Shown here piece after piece: positions 1 to 6,260 of a DNA stretch of 7,459 bases. Location of the stretch: NCBI GenBank assembly GCA_938049125.1, contig CALICR010000055.1, positions 1 to 7,459 of the forward strand, written 5' to 3'. The stretch's first letter is position 1. Every line of letters begins with the position of its first letter. The DNA comes from an uncultured Clostridia bacterium. Its GTDB lineage: Bacteria > Bacillota > Clostridia > Oscillospirales > Oscillospiraceae. Below the pieces are notes generated by a model. That model worked only from the letters and a program-made list of their open reading frames with translations, searched no databases and had not been told where the DNA came from. A program made the translations under genes and the position numbers.

Positions 1-864
1 ACGCTGCTGCGCTGCGGCACCTCCGGCACGCTGACGCTTACCCTGACGGGCAGCGGCAACGGCATCCATGCGGGCGGTATTGTTGGCAAAGCCGCGCAGA
101 GCAAGCTGGAGCAGTGCTGCAACAGCGGCAGCATCGATGTGACGCCCGGCTCCATCACCTGCTATGTCGGCGGTCTCGTGGGCAACGCGGTGTCGAGCAG
201 CGCTGCACCCTCCAACCAGCTCCTCAACTGCTACAATGCGGGCGATGTGACGAACTACTCGGCGGGCACCGCCTCTCAGAGCTTCGGCGGTCTGGTCGGC
301 TATCTGGGCGCCAGCAGCAAGTCCGGCGGCAAGGCGGTCATCAAGAACTGCTTCAATGCGGGCACGGTCACGTCGGGCACGGCGACCAACCGCGGCGCGC
401 TGATCGGCAAGCTGTATGCAAACTATGGCACGCGCGAGAACCTCTACTATCTGACCGGCACCGCGGCCAAGGGCATCGGCGCAGTTCCCTCCGGCGCGTC
501 GGATACCTCCATCGCCAAGACGGCAGCGGACTTCGCCTCCGCGGACTTTGTGACCCTGCTGAACACGAACAGCGGCAGCGAGAGCGCGGTCTTTGCAGCC
601 GGCACGGAGCATCCGCTCCTCGTGTGGGAAGCGGACACGCCGGAACCGCAGATTCTGCTCGGCGACGTCAACGGCGACGGCAAGGTCACCAATCTGGACG
701 CGGCGCTGACCTATGCCGCCTACAACGGTACCTTTGCGATGACCGATGCACAGCGTGCGGCGGCAGACGTCAACAAGGACGGCAAGGTCACAAATCTGGA
801 TGCAGCGCTGATCTATTCTTATTATAACGGGACGCTCGGCTCGTTTGATGAGATTGGAAAATAA
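1..864 (+). CDS. GLUG-repeat surface protein with C-terminal dockerin (5' end missing)
   Basis: The frame is open from base 1 to the TAA at 862-864, giving 287 visible residues; the true start lies upstream. Residues about 21-153 form GLUG-type repeats, with GGIVG, GGLVG, GGLVG and GALIG turns followed by QCCNSGSI, NCYNAGDV and NCFNAGTV strands. Such repeats are thought to build a beta-solenoid in cell-surface proteins. A closing segment ending HPLLVWE (about residues 205-211) leads into a dockerin at residues 220-279 with two canonical calcium loops. The protein then stops after a short tail ending EIGK, without LPXTG, SLH or membrane anchor. I infer an exported protein attached through its dockerin to a cohesin, the obvious candidate being the scaffold-like protein two genes downstream. 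No catalytic domain is visible, but the missing N-terminus could hold one. Dockerin identity is firm; the adhesive role is inference. Confidence 0.9.
   Translation, partial: TLLRCGTSGTLTLTLTGSGNGIHAGGIVGKAAQSKLEQCCNSGSIDVTPGSITCYVGGLVGNAVSSSAAPSNQLLNCYNAGDVTNYSAGTASQSFGGLVGYLGASSKSGGKAVIKNCFNAGTVTSGTATNRGALIGKLYANYGTRENLYYLTGTAAKGIGAVPSGASDTSIAKTAADFASADFVTLLNTNSGSESAVFAAGTEHPLLVWEADTPEPQILLGDVNGDGKVTNLDAALTYAAYNGTFAMTDAQRAAADVNKDGKVTNLDAALIYSYYNGTLGSFDEIGK
61..459 (+). repeat. GLUG repeat array in the first gene
   Basis: Four imperfect protein repeats follow the pattern G-G-[IL]-V-G, a variable loop, then [QN]-C-[CYF]-N-[SA]-G-x-[IV]. The units start near bases 70, 163, 283 and 391. The last is degenerate (GALIG, then NLYYLTG), as is usual at the end of a GLUG block. 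A Cys occupies the same place in the first three units, so the residues would stack along one face of a solenoid. The repeat is visible in protein only; the DNA copies have diverged. Confidence 0.8.
658..837 (+). other. Dockerin domain (type I-like), first gene
   Basis: Two EF-hand-like loops lie 34 residues apart, both of the form D-V-N-x-D-G-K-V-T-N-L-D (aspartates starting at bases 664 and 766). Each is followed by a helix, AALTYAAYNGT and AALIYSYYNGT. All calcium ligands at positions 1, 3, 5, 9 and 12 are present (D, N, D, T, D). Positions 10-11, which contribute to partner choice in known dockerins, read N-L in both repeats. The near-symmetry of the two halves is a known dockerin property compatible with dual-mode binding. 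Confidence 0.95.
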
Positions 865-884
865 AAAAATAAAGAAAGAATGAC

Positions 885-890
885 AGGAGG
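885..890 (+). promoter_or_regulatory. Ribosome binding site of the 1755-residue gene
   Basis: AGGAGG lies 12 bases before the ATG at 903, in an AT-rich 38-base gap after the previous stop. This spacing is slightly long. An ATG at 892 is only one base from the motif and runs into TGA after four codons, so 903, which opens a proper signal peptide, is the start. Confidence 0.85.
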
Positions 891-902
891 AATGAAACAA
901 GC

Positions 903-980
903 ATGAAAAAACGATTGTTCGCATGGCTGCTTGCGATCTGCATGGTATTTACCATGCTGCCGATGCAGATCGTGGCAGCA
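903..980 (+). other. Sec signal peptide of the 1755-residue protein
   Basis: Residues 1-26 start MKKR, continue with a hydrophobic core (LFAWLLAICMVFTMLPM) and end VAA before Asp27, fitting signal peptidase I cleavage. The single Cys in the core is not in a lipobox context. The codons here are less G/C-ending than in the rest of the gene. Confidence 0.9.
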
Positions 981-3900
981 GACAGCACAACGGGCTTTAC
1001 CGTCTCTGTGGACGGCAAAGCGCAGACGGCTGTCACCAAGACGGAAAACGGGTATGAGGTTCCGAATTACGCGGACACCTCAACCCCAGCCTATGTGGAT
1101 CTCTACACCGTGACGATCCCCGCAGGCACAAAGAGCGTCGATCTCAGCTTTGACAGCGAGGTCTTCTGCATCAACAGCACGGACAAGGGGATGCAGCTGA
1201 TCAGTCAGGCGGATTACGCGAAGGAAGCAAAGGCGGTCTCCCTTGACGTCAATGGCGACGGCGTGACGGACTTCCTGAAGATCATGGCGTATGATGGCGA
1301 GTCCTTTGAGCCGGTTCCCATCTATGGCATCGCCTTCGAGTTTGCGGCTTCCTGCGAGCATGCGACCCGCGGGACCAATTATGTGCCCAACGACGACGGC
1401 ACGCATACCATGACCACGACCTGCCTCGACTGCAATGAGGTCATTGCCGGTCCCACGGTCGAGGACTGCATCGATGAGAACGGCGACGGCAAGTGCGACC
1501 GCTGCAAGGCAGAGCTGGCGCAGGAAGTCGCGGTCCCGACCCGCAAGGCGGACTACCCGGCGGAATCCACCGGCAAGGTCAAGACCGGTATGGCATACCT
1601 GCTCTCCGACCTGCAGACCGGAAAGGTCTTCGATCCGGTCGAGGGACAGACGCTCGGCGTAAAGAACTACTACTACGAGCGCTCCACCGACGGCGGTCAG
1701 AGCTTCGGCGAGAAGCAGAGCTTCTCCGATTCTCTGTTCGGCGCGACCACAATCCAGCTGACGGAGAACACGGCGGGCACCTATGTCTACCGCTTCTACG
1801 CCTCCCACGACGGCGTTCACTTCTCGAACGACACCTGGACGCTGACGCTGACCGTTGAGGACACCCCGACGATGGACTTCACGTTCTATGTCGGTCAGGA
1901 CTACAACGGCAATTACCCGATCATCAAGCTCTACAACGTCGAGACCGACAGCCAGGGCAACGAGATCCTCGGCGACGAGATCGTAAACCCCTTCCTCTAC
2001 AGCAACTTCACGACCAACGCGCCGGAAGGCGAGGAGGCATACGATGTCGCGCAGGGCAAGCTGGTGAACAACTACCAGATGTTCTACGCCTCCCTGCCCG
2101 CGGGCCGCTACGGCTACCGCGCGTTCGCCAGGAACGCCGACACCGGCGCGTATGACGTTGCGCTCGGCGGCATGTTCCTCGATCTGCCGACCGACACGAA
2201 CGTGGACGGTCTGACCGGCGGCGGCACGAACCTCTATCTGCAGTGCGTCTCCTTCTACACCAGCAGCAGAAAGACGGACAACACCTACTTCACGGCGGAC
2301 GAGTACCATGTCCGCGTGGACTGCCCGATCATGAAGACGAGCTGCACGATGGGCACCGCCTACCAGAAGGGCAGCTACGCCTACTATCCCACGATGCTCT
2401 ATGCAGCCGGCAACGCCTGCCTGTACAACAGCTACGGCTACCCGGACATCGAGGGCTACATCTTCACCCAGAACATCAACCAGACCTTCCAGCCGAGCTA
2501 CCGTGCTGCCACCAAGACGGTGAACATCAACACGGCAGTCGAGCTGACGATCACGGTCCCGCAGGAGTATGACTTCGGTCTCTACTTCCAGTGGAACAAC
2601 TTCAACACCACGGAGGTCGACCCGGCGGGCATCGAGGGCACAGACAACGCAGACCGCTGGACGGTCCATGAAGACGGCACCAAGACCGCTGTCTATGAGA
2701 TCTCCAAGGGCAACGGCAACTACACCTGGCGCCTCACCGACCCGACCGGCACCTATGTGACCAAGTCCGGCTGGATCGCCAGTCAGAACGCCAGCGCGTC
2801 GCTGGACTTCACCTTTGCCGCGGGCGACGCCACCGGCAAGGCCTCCCATGACCGCAGCGGCCTCGGCACGCAGGTCATCAAACGCGATGAAGCCGACCTC
2901 CAGATCAACCTCGATCCGAAGGGCTATGAGGCGATCAGCGGCACCACCCGCGTGCGTGCCTACCGCCACTGGCAGATCATCAACTCCGATGCCGGCAACA
3001 TCATGGTCGAGCCGGACTACCATTGGAGCGTGCTCGCCGGCGACGCCAACTTTGAGACCGTCAACGGCGGCAACACCACCGCAAACTGGGCGGACGTCAC
3101 CCCCGGCACGCAGGATTCCGTCCTCGCCGTCTACTATGACAGCGTGAACGTCTCCACGGCGAGCGTCAAGGACGGCGCAACGACCTTCGCCTCCAGCTCT
3201 CACGGCGGCGTCTTCCCGGCAACGAACCCGAGCCGCGTCGGCGTCATCGTCGTCGGCGGCACCGGCGTGACCCACGGCACCGCGGATGCGGACGTGGATT
3301 ACAACATCGCGCCGGGCGCGACCACCACCCGTTCCTCCGACTGGGACTACAACTACGACACCTGGTTCTACGGCGCGGACGAGACCGACCCGGCGCTCGA
3401 CTTCGCAGTGAACGCGACCGGCGATGTCAATGTCGAGTATTCCTTTGTTTCCGCGAACGATGCGATGCAGATCCTCCAGACCGGCTACTTTACCGCTGCG
3501 GCTGGCGAGGACGGACGCTACAGCATCCCCCTCAAGGGCTTCAAGGAGATCGGCAACGGCAAGGGCGGCACCGTCATCATCCGGATGACCGACTCCACCG
3601 GCGTTTCCTATCGTCTCGTGCGCGCGGCGCAGGTCGCGATCACCTATGAGAACGTCTCCAACCCCGGCGAGGCGATCATGCCCGGCGATCAGGCCAAGGT
3701 GCGCTTTGACGGCATGTTCCGCGCGGTCAACAAGATCTCCGGCATCTTCAACCCGACGCTCTTCAAGCCGACCTACTACATCGGCGAGAACAAGTTCGAG
3801 GGCACGCTGGGGCAGTACCAGCGCATGGACAACGCCTCCGTCACCGTCACCATCCCGGCAGACCTCGAATTTGCAGAGGGCGCGGAGACGGCGGACTGCA

Positions 3901-6170
3901 CGCTGACGAACGGCTACACCTACGGCTCCATGTACAGCGCGGCGAACCCCTTCGCCTTCCTGTACGGCATGACCGACACCGGCGTCGGCACCAACTTCAA
4001 CGCCGTCACGGTCAACTACTACATGAACCACTATGCGGACGTGACCATTCCGGTCTCCCGCAAAGTCACCTATCAGGTCAAGCTGGCGGTCAAGGATGAG
4101 ACCGGCGCGTCCATCGACGGCGTGGCTGTCTCCATCACGGATAAGGACGGCAACGTAATCGAAGCGAACGAGACCGGCGCCTTCACCCTCGGCTACGGCA
4201 CCTACAGCTACACGCTGACCAAGGACGGCTATGTGACCACCCACGGCAGCTTCGCCCTCGGCTCCGCCGATGCGGACAAGGTCGTGGACGGCATTCTGAC
4301 GGTAGCGGCAGATGCAATGCCCAAGGCGGGCGAAAACGCCTGGGACGGCACGGCTGCCACGGAGCCTGCCAAGGACGCGGACGGCACCTACCTCATCGGC
4401 ACTGCGGCAGAGCTTGCATGGTTCGCGCAGAACGGCAGCAAGTCCAGCGCCAAGCTGACGGCGGACATTGAGCTTGCCGGTCATCAGTGGACGCCGATGG
4501 AAAAGCTCTACGGCTCCCTTGACGGTCAGGGTCACGTCATCCGCAACCTCTACTGCACCGCCAGCTCCAGCGCGCTGATCGTGTATCTCCAGAACGGCGC
4601 GAGCGTGAAGAACCTCGGCGTGACCGGCAATGTGGTCAGCAACGCGAAATCCAATGCGCGCGCAGCCGGCATCGTTGCCTATATGTACAGCGGCGCGACC
4701 ATTGAGAAGTGCTTCAGCACCGTCAACGTCACCAGCAAGAAGCATGGCGGCGGCATCGCGGGCTATGTCCCGAGCGGCGCGATCATTACCGACTGCTACG
4801 CAACCGGCACGATCACCACGACCTCCGCGAACGAGTGCTACCTCGGCGGCATCTGCGGCGGCGGCTTCATCAACACCGCGGGCGCAACGCTCACAAACTG
4901 CTACAGCACGGCGAAGGTCACCGGCAGCGGCGGCGCGGCCTCCTATGTCGGCGCACTCTCTGCCGATATGACGGAAGCCCACTATGTCAACAGCTATTAC
5001 CTCAATGGCACCGTGAGCGGAGAAAGCAGCAAGTACGGCATCACCGGCAAGGGCACTGCCAAGACGGCAGACGAGCTGAAGGCGCTTGCATCCACCCTCG
5101 GCGCAGCCTTTGTGGACGACAGCGGGAACATCAACAATGGCTACCCGGTTCTCGCATGGCAGCTTCCGGCGCCTGTGACCAGCGCTGTCAGCTTCACCGC
5201 ACAGATGGCGGGCAGCTTCCTCATGGCGCCCCAGTACAACGTGGAAGTCACCTCCAACCTCGCGGAATCCTACGGCTTCACCGATCAGGTGGCTTACACC
5301 GATGCAATCTCCCCGCTCGACGTTCTGGTCAAGGCGCATGAGCTGATCTTCGGCGAGGCGTTCACGCCCGAGACGGCTTCCGAGCTGCTCAAGGTTTCCA
5401 ACACCGGCACGATCTCCATGATCTTCGGCGAAAAGACCTATGCGTGCGGCTTCTTCGTGAACAACGTCTTCCCGCACGACGGCACGCCTGCTGCATACGG
5501 CGGCGGCTACAACGGCTACCTCATCAACAACATGCCGCTGCAGGACGGCGACTCCCTTGAGTTCTTCGTCTATCAGGACGGCAGCTACTACTCCGACGAG
5601 TACGCGTGGTTCCTCCAGGACGGCGCCTACACCCGCAGCCTGACCGCCACGGCAGGACAGGACGTCACCCTCACGCTGAACGGCACCATGGCAATGATGG
5701 GCTATACCTACAAGGATGAAGCCGCCATGATCGCAGCCGGCGCGGCGATCGCCGACGCCCAGCTTGCCCTTGTGAATGCCGAGACCGGCGCAGTCAGCAA
5801 GCTCGACGGCGCAGTGACCGGCGAGGACGGCACCGTCACCTTCAAGATCGCGCAGGCGGGCACCTACCTGCTCACCGCATTCATGCCTGCTGCGGACATC
5901 GAAGACGGCAGCAGCCCGATCATCATGAGCCTCTCCACCATCACCGTGGCGGAGGTGCCCATCCAGCTCGGCGACGTCAACCAAGACGGCGAAGTCACCA
6001 ACGTCGATGCCGCCATGGTCTACGCTGCGTACAACAGCACGCTCGAGTTGACCGAAGCACAGATCGCGCTTGCCGACGTCAACGGCGACGGCGAGATCAC
6101 CAATGTGGATGCCGCGATGATCTATGCGTACTACAACGGCACGCTGGATTCCTTCCCCGCGGCGAAGTAA
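903..6170 (+). CDS. Large secreted multidomain protein: Cys/His cluster, Ig-like regions, GLUG module, dockerin
   Basis: A complete 1755-residue protein. Order by residue: Sec signal peptide 1-26 with likely cleavage after VAA; N-terminal beta domain about 27-150 with a lone DVNGDGVTD loop at 115-123; Cys/His cluster 151-201; Ig-like and unassigned beta-rich regions about 205-1053, including a four-Cys patch (C448, C474, C481, C506); carboxypeptidase-regulatory-like domain about 1054-1120; GLUG module 1147-1420, opened by a TAAELAWFAQ segment and closed by GYPVLAWQ; DUF4430-like domain about 1425-1570; beta domain about 1575-1686; dockerin 1689-1748. There is no LPXTG, SLH or C-terminal membrane helix, so surface attachment presumably depends on the dockerin. 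No enzyme motif is recognisable. It is probably co-transcribed with both neighbours. I infer a structural or adhesive role; the central region could hide an unrecognised carbohydrate-binding or catalytic fold. The secreted nature and dockerin are secure, the function is not. Confidence 0.95.
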   Translation: MKKRLFAWLLAICMVFTMLPMQIVAADSTTGFTVSVDGKAQTAVTKTENGYEVPNYADTSTPAYVDLYTVTIPAGTKSVDLSFDSEVFCINSTDKGMQLISQADYAKEAKAVSLDVNGDGVTDFLKIMAYDGESFEPVPIYGIAFEFAASCEHATRGTNYVPNDDGTHTMTTTCLDCNEVIAGPTVEDCIDENGDGKCDRCKAELAQEVAVPTRKADYPAESTGKVKTGMAYLLSDLQTGKVFDPVEGQTLGVKNYYYERSTDGGQSFGEKQSFSDSLFGATTIQLTENTAGTYVYRFYASHDGVHFSNDTWTLTLTVEDTPTMDFTFYVGQDYNGNYPIIKLYNVETDSQGNEILGDEIVNPFLYSNFTTNAPEGEEAYDVAQGKLVNNYQMFYASLPAGRYGYRAFARNADTGAYDVALGGMFLDLPTDTNVDGLTGGGTNLYLQCVSFYTSSRKTDNTYFTADEYHVRVDCPIMKTSCTMGTAYQKGSYAYYPTMLYAAGNACLYNSYGYPDIEGYIFTQNINQTFQPSYRAATKTVNINTAVELTITVPQEYDFGLYFQWNNFNTTEVDPAGIEGTDNADRWTVHEDGTKTAVYEISKGNGNYTWRLTDPTGTYVTKSGWIASQNASASLDFTFAAGDATGKASHDRSGLGTQVIKRDEADLQINLDPKGYEAISGTTRVRAYRHWQIINSDAGNIMVEPDYHWSVLAGDANFETVNGGNTTANWADVTPGTQDSVLAVYYDSVNVSTASVKDGATTFASSSHGGVFPATNPSRVGVIVVGGTGVTHGTADADVDYNIAPGATTTRSSDWDYNYDTWFYGADETDPALDFAVNATGDVNVEYSFVSANDAMQILQTGYFTAAAGEDGRYSIPLKGFKEIGNGKGGTVIIRMTDSTGVSYRLVRAAQVAITYENVSNPGEAIMPGDQAKVRFDGMFRAVNKISGIFNPTLFKPTYYIGENKFEGTLGQYQRMDNASVTVTIPADLEFAEGAETADCTLTNGYTYGSMYSAANPFAFLYGMTDTGVGTNFNAVTVNYYMNHYADVTIPVSRKVTYQVKLAVKDETGASIDGVAVSITDKDGNVIEANETGAFTLGYGTYSYTLTKDGYVTTHGSFALGSADADKVVDGILTVAADAMPKAGENAWDGTAATEPAKDADGTYLIGTAAELAWFAQNGSKSSAKLTADIELAGHQWTPMEKLYGSLDGQGHVIRNLYCTASSSALIVYLQNGASVKNLGVTGNVVSNAKSNARAAGIVAYMYSGATIEKCFSTVNVTSKKHGGGIAGYVPSGAIITDCYATGTITTTSANECYLGGICGGGFINTAGATLTNCYSTAKVTGSGGAASYVGALSADMTEAHYVNSYYLNGTVSGESSKYGITGKGTAKTADELKALASTLGAAFVDDSGNINNGYPVLAWQLPAPVTSAVSFTAQMAGSFLMAPQYNVEVTSNLAESYGFTDQVAYTDAISPLDVLVKAHELIFGEAFTPETASELLKVSNTGTISMIFGEKTYACGFFVNNVFPHDGTPAAYGGGYNGYLINNMPLQDGDSLEFFVYQDGSYYSDEYAWFLQDGAYTRSLTATAGQDVTLTLNGTMAMMGYTYKDEAAMIAAGAAIADAQLALVNAETGAVSKLDGAVTGEDGTVTFKIAQAGTYLLTAFMPAADIEDGSSPIIMSLSTITVAEVPIQLGDVNQDGEVTNVDAAMVYAAYNSTLELTEAQIALADVNGDGEITNVDAAMIYAYYNGTLDSFPAAK
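1353..1505 (+). other. Cys/His cluster, zinc-ribbon-like
   Basis: Residues 151-201 hold C151-x-H153, H168, C174-x2-C177, C189 and C198-x2-C201. A similar C-x-H...H...CxxC...CxxC arrangement recurs in extracellular proteins of gut Firmicutes. Metal binding is plausible from the ligand spacing but unproven, and disulfides are the alternative in an exported protein. A DENGDGK segment between the last two Cys groups could also bind calcium. Confidence 0.6.
2790..4061 (+). other. Central beta-rich region of unassigned families
   Basis: Residues about 630-1053 read as successive beta-sandwich-like units. Recognisable segments are DYHWSVLAGDANF near 705, WADVTPGTQDSVLAVYYDS near 729, VGVIVVGGTG, SDWDYNYDTWFY near 814, GKGGTVIIRMTDSTG near 887 and PGEAIMPGDQAKVRFDGMF near 921. 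The alternating hydrophobic pattern and Gly/Asn turns argue for Ig-like folds. I cannot name a family with confidence, nor see catalytic residues. The three sub-blocks appear to be about 630-825, 828-905 and 917-1053. Confidence 0.45.
4062..4280 (+). other. Carboxypeptidase-regulatory-like / PEGA-like domain
   Basis: Residues about 1054-1126 contain the pattern of a small prealbumin-like beta sandwich: VKLAVKDETGASIDGVAVSI, then TDKDGNV, GAFTLGYGTYSYTLTKDGY and VTTHGSFAL. The 'V.D..G..I.GV.V.I.D..G' opening and 'G.Y.Y.L.K.GY' strand are diagnostic of this superfamily. These domains act as stalks or spacers in surface proteins. The boundary with the next segment is approximate. Confidence 0.65.
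4341..5162 (+). repeat. GLUG beta-solenoid module of the 1755-residue protein
   Basis: Residues 1147-1420 start WDGTAA, then a TAAELAWFAQ cap, LTADIELAGHQWTPM and YGSLDGQGHVIRNL, the usual entry of GLUG solenoids. Repeats follow with AGIVAYM, GGGIAGYV, GGICGGG and YVGALSA turns. The paired strands are KCFSTVNV, DCYATGTI and NCYSTAKV. A post-repeat segment with SSKYGITGKGTAKTADELK closes in GYPVLAWQ. The same closing logic is seen in the first gene (HPLLVWE), marking the two as related modules. Confidence 0.8.
5175..5612 (+). other. DUF4430-like (transcobalamin-C-like) domain
   Basis: Residues about 1425-1570 include SPLDVLVKAHE, YNGYLINNMPLQDGDSLEFF and a following VYQDG strand. This resembles DUF4430 domains: a 'dvL.kA' helix, then a short insertion with a 'Y.INn..l.dGDslef' strand pair. 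Such domains occur in Firmicute surface proteins. Ligand binding cannot be judged from the sequence. Confidence 0.5.
5967..6146 (+). other. Dockerin domain (type I-like), 1755-residue protein
   Basis: Residues 1689-1748 hold two calcium loops, DVNQDGEVTNVD (from D1691) and DVNGDGEITNVD (from D1725), 34 residues apart, each followed by a helix (AAMVYAAYNST, AAMIYAYYNGT). All ligand positions are intact. By hand alignment it matches the first gene's dockerin at 41 of 59 positions without gaps. Partner-choice positions 10-11 are N-V in both repeats, against N-L in the other dockerin. Confidence 0.95.
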
Positions 6171-6172
6171 CC

Positions 6173-6180
6173 AAGGAGGT
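6173..6180 (+). promoter_or_regulatory. Ribosome binding site of the cohesin gene
   Basis: AAGGAGGT starts two bases after the TAA of the preceding gene and ends 11 bases before the ATG at 6192. The gap is only 21 bases with no hairpin, so the cohesin gene is almost certainly read from the same transcript. Confidence 0.9.
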
Positions 6181-6191
6181 AACACCAAATC

Positions 6192-6260
6192 ATGAAAAAA
6201 TTTGTATCCATCCTGCTGGCCTTTGTGCTTGTGTTCTCGATGACGGCGACCGCGCTTGCG
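6192..6260 (+). other. Sec signal peptide of the cohesin protein
   Basis: Residues 1-23 have the layout MKK, hydrophobic core (FVSILLAFVLVFSM), then TATALA with cleavage after Ala23. There is no lipobox Cys. Confidence 0.92.

Noticed and set aside
139..141. GTG at 139 as start of the first gene
   Set aside because: The same frame is open to base 1 and upstream residues already form a GLUG repeat (GGIVG, then CCNSGSI), and no ribosome binding site precedes 139. The gene begins before the window.
114..827. Overlapping + frame with a 237-residue product
   Set aside because: The product is rich in Arg, Gln, Cys and His without any domain, typical of a shifted reading of a GC-rich gene. The other frame gives GLUG repeats and a perfect dockerin.
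812..902. Promoter or terminator between the first and second genes
   Set aside because: TATTCT and TATAAC near 814-827 are inside the dockerin codons and have no -35 partner at proper spacing. The AT-rich gap has no inverted repeat or hairpin plus T-tract.
892..906. ATG at 892 as an alternative start or short leader peptide
   Set aside because: It sits one base after AGGAGG and reaches TGA after four codons; too close to the motif for efficient use.
664..6092. Identical 18-base DNA stretches at 664-681 and 6075-6092 as a mobile or recombination repeat
   Set aside because: They encode the same dockerin calcium loop (DVNGDG) with the shared codon preference; domain conservation explains the match.
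1..6170. Cellulosomal enzyme subunits
   Set aside because: Despite the dockerins, no catalytic motif or carbohydrate-active family signature is visible in either protein. The unassigned central region and the missing 5' part keep this from being final.
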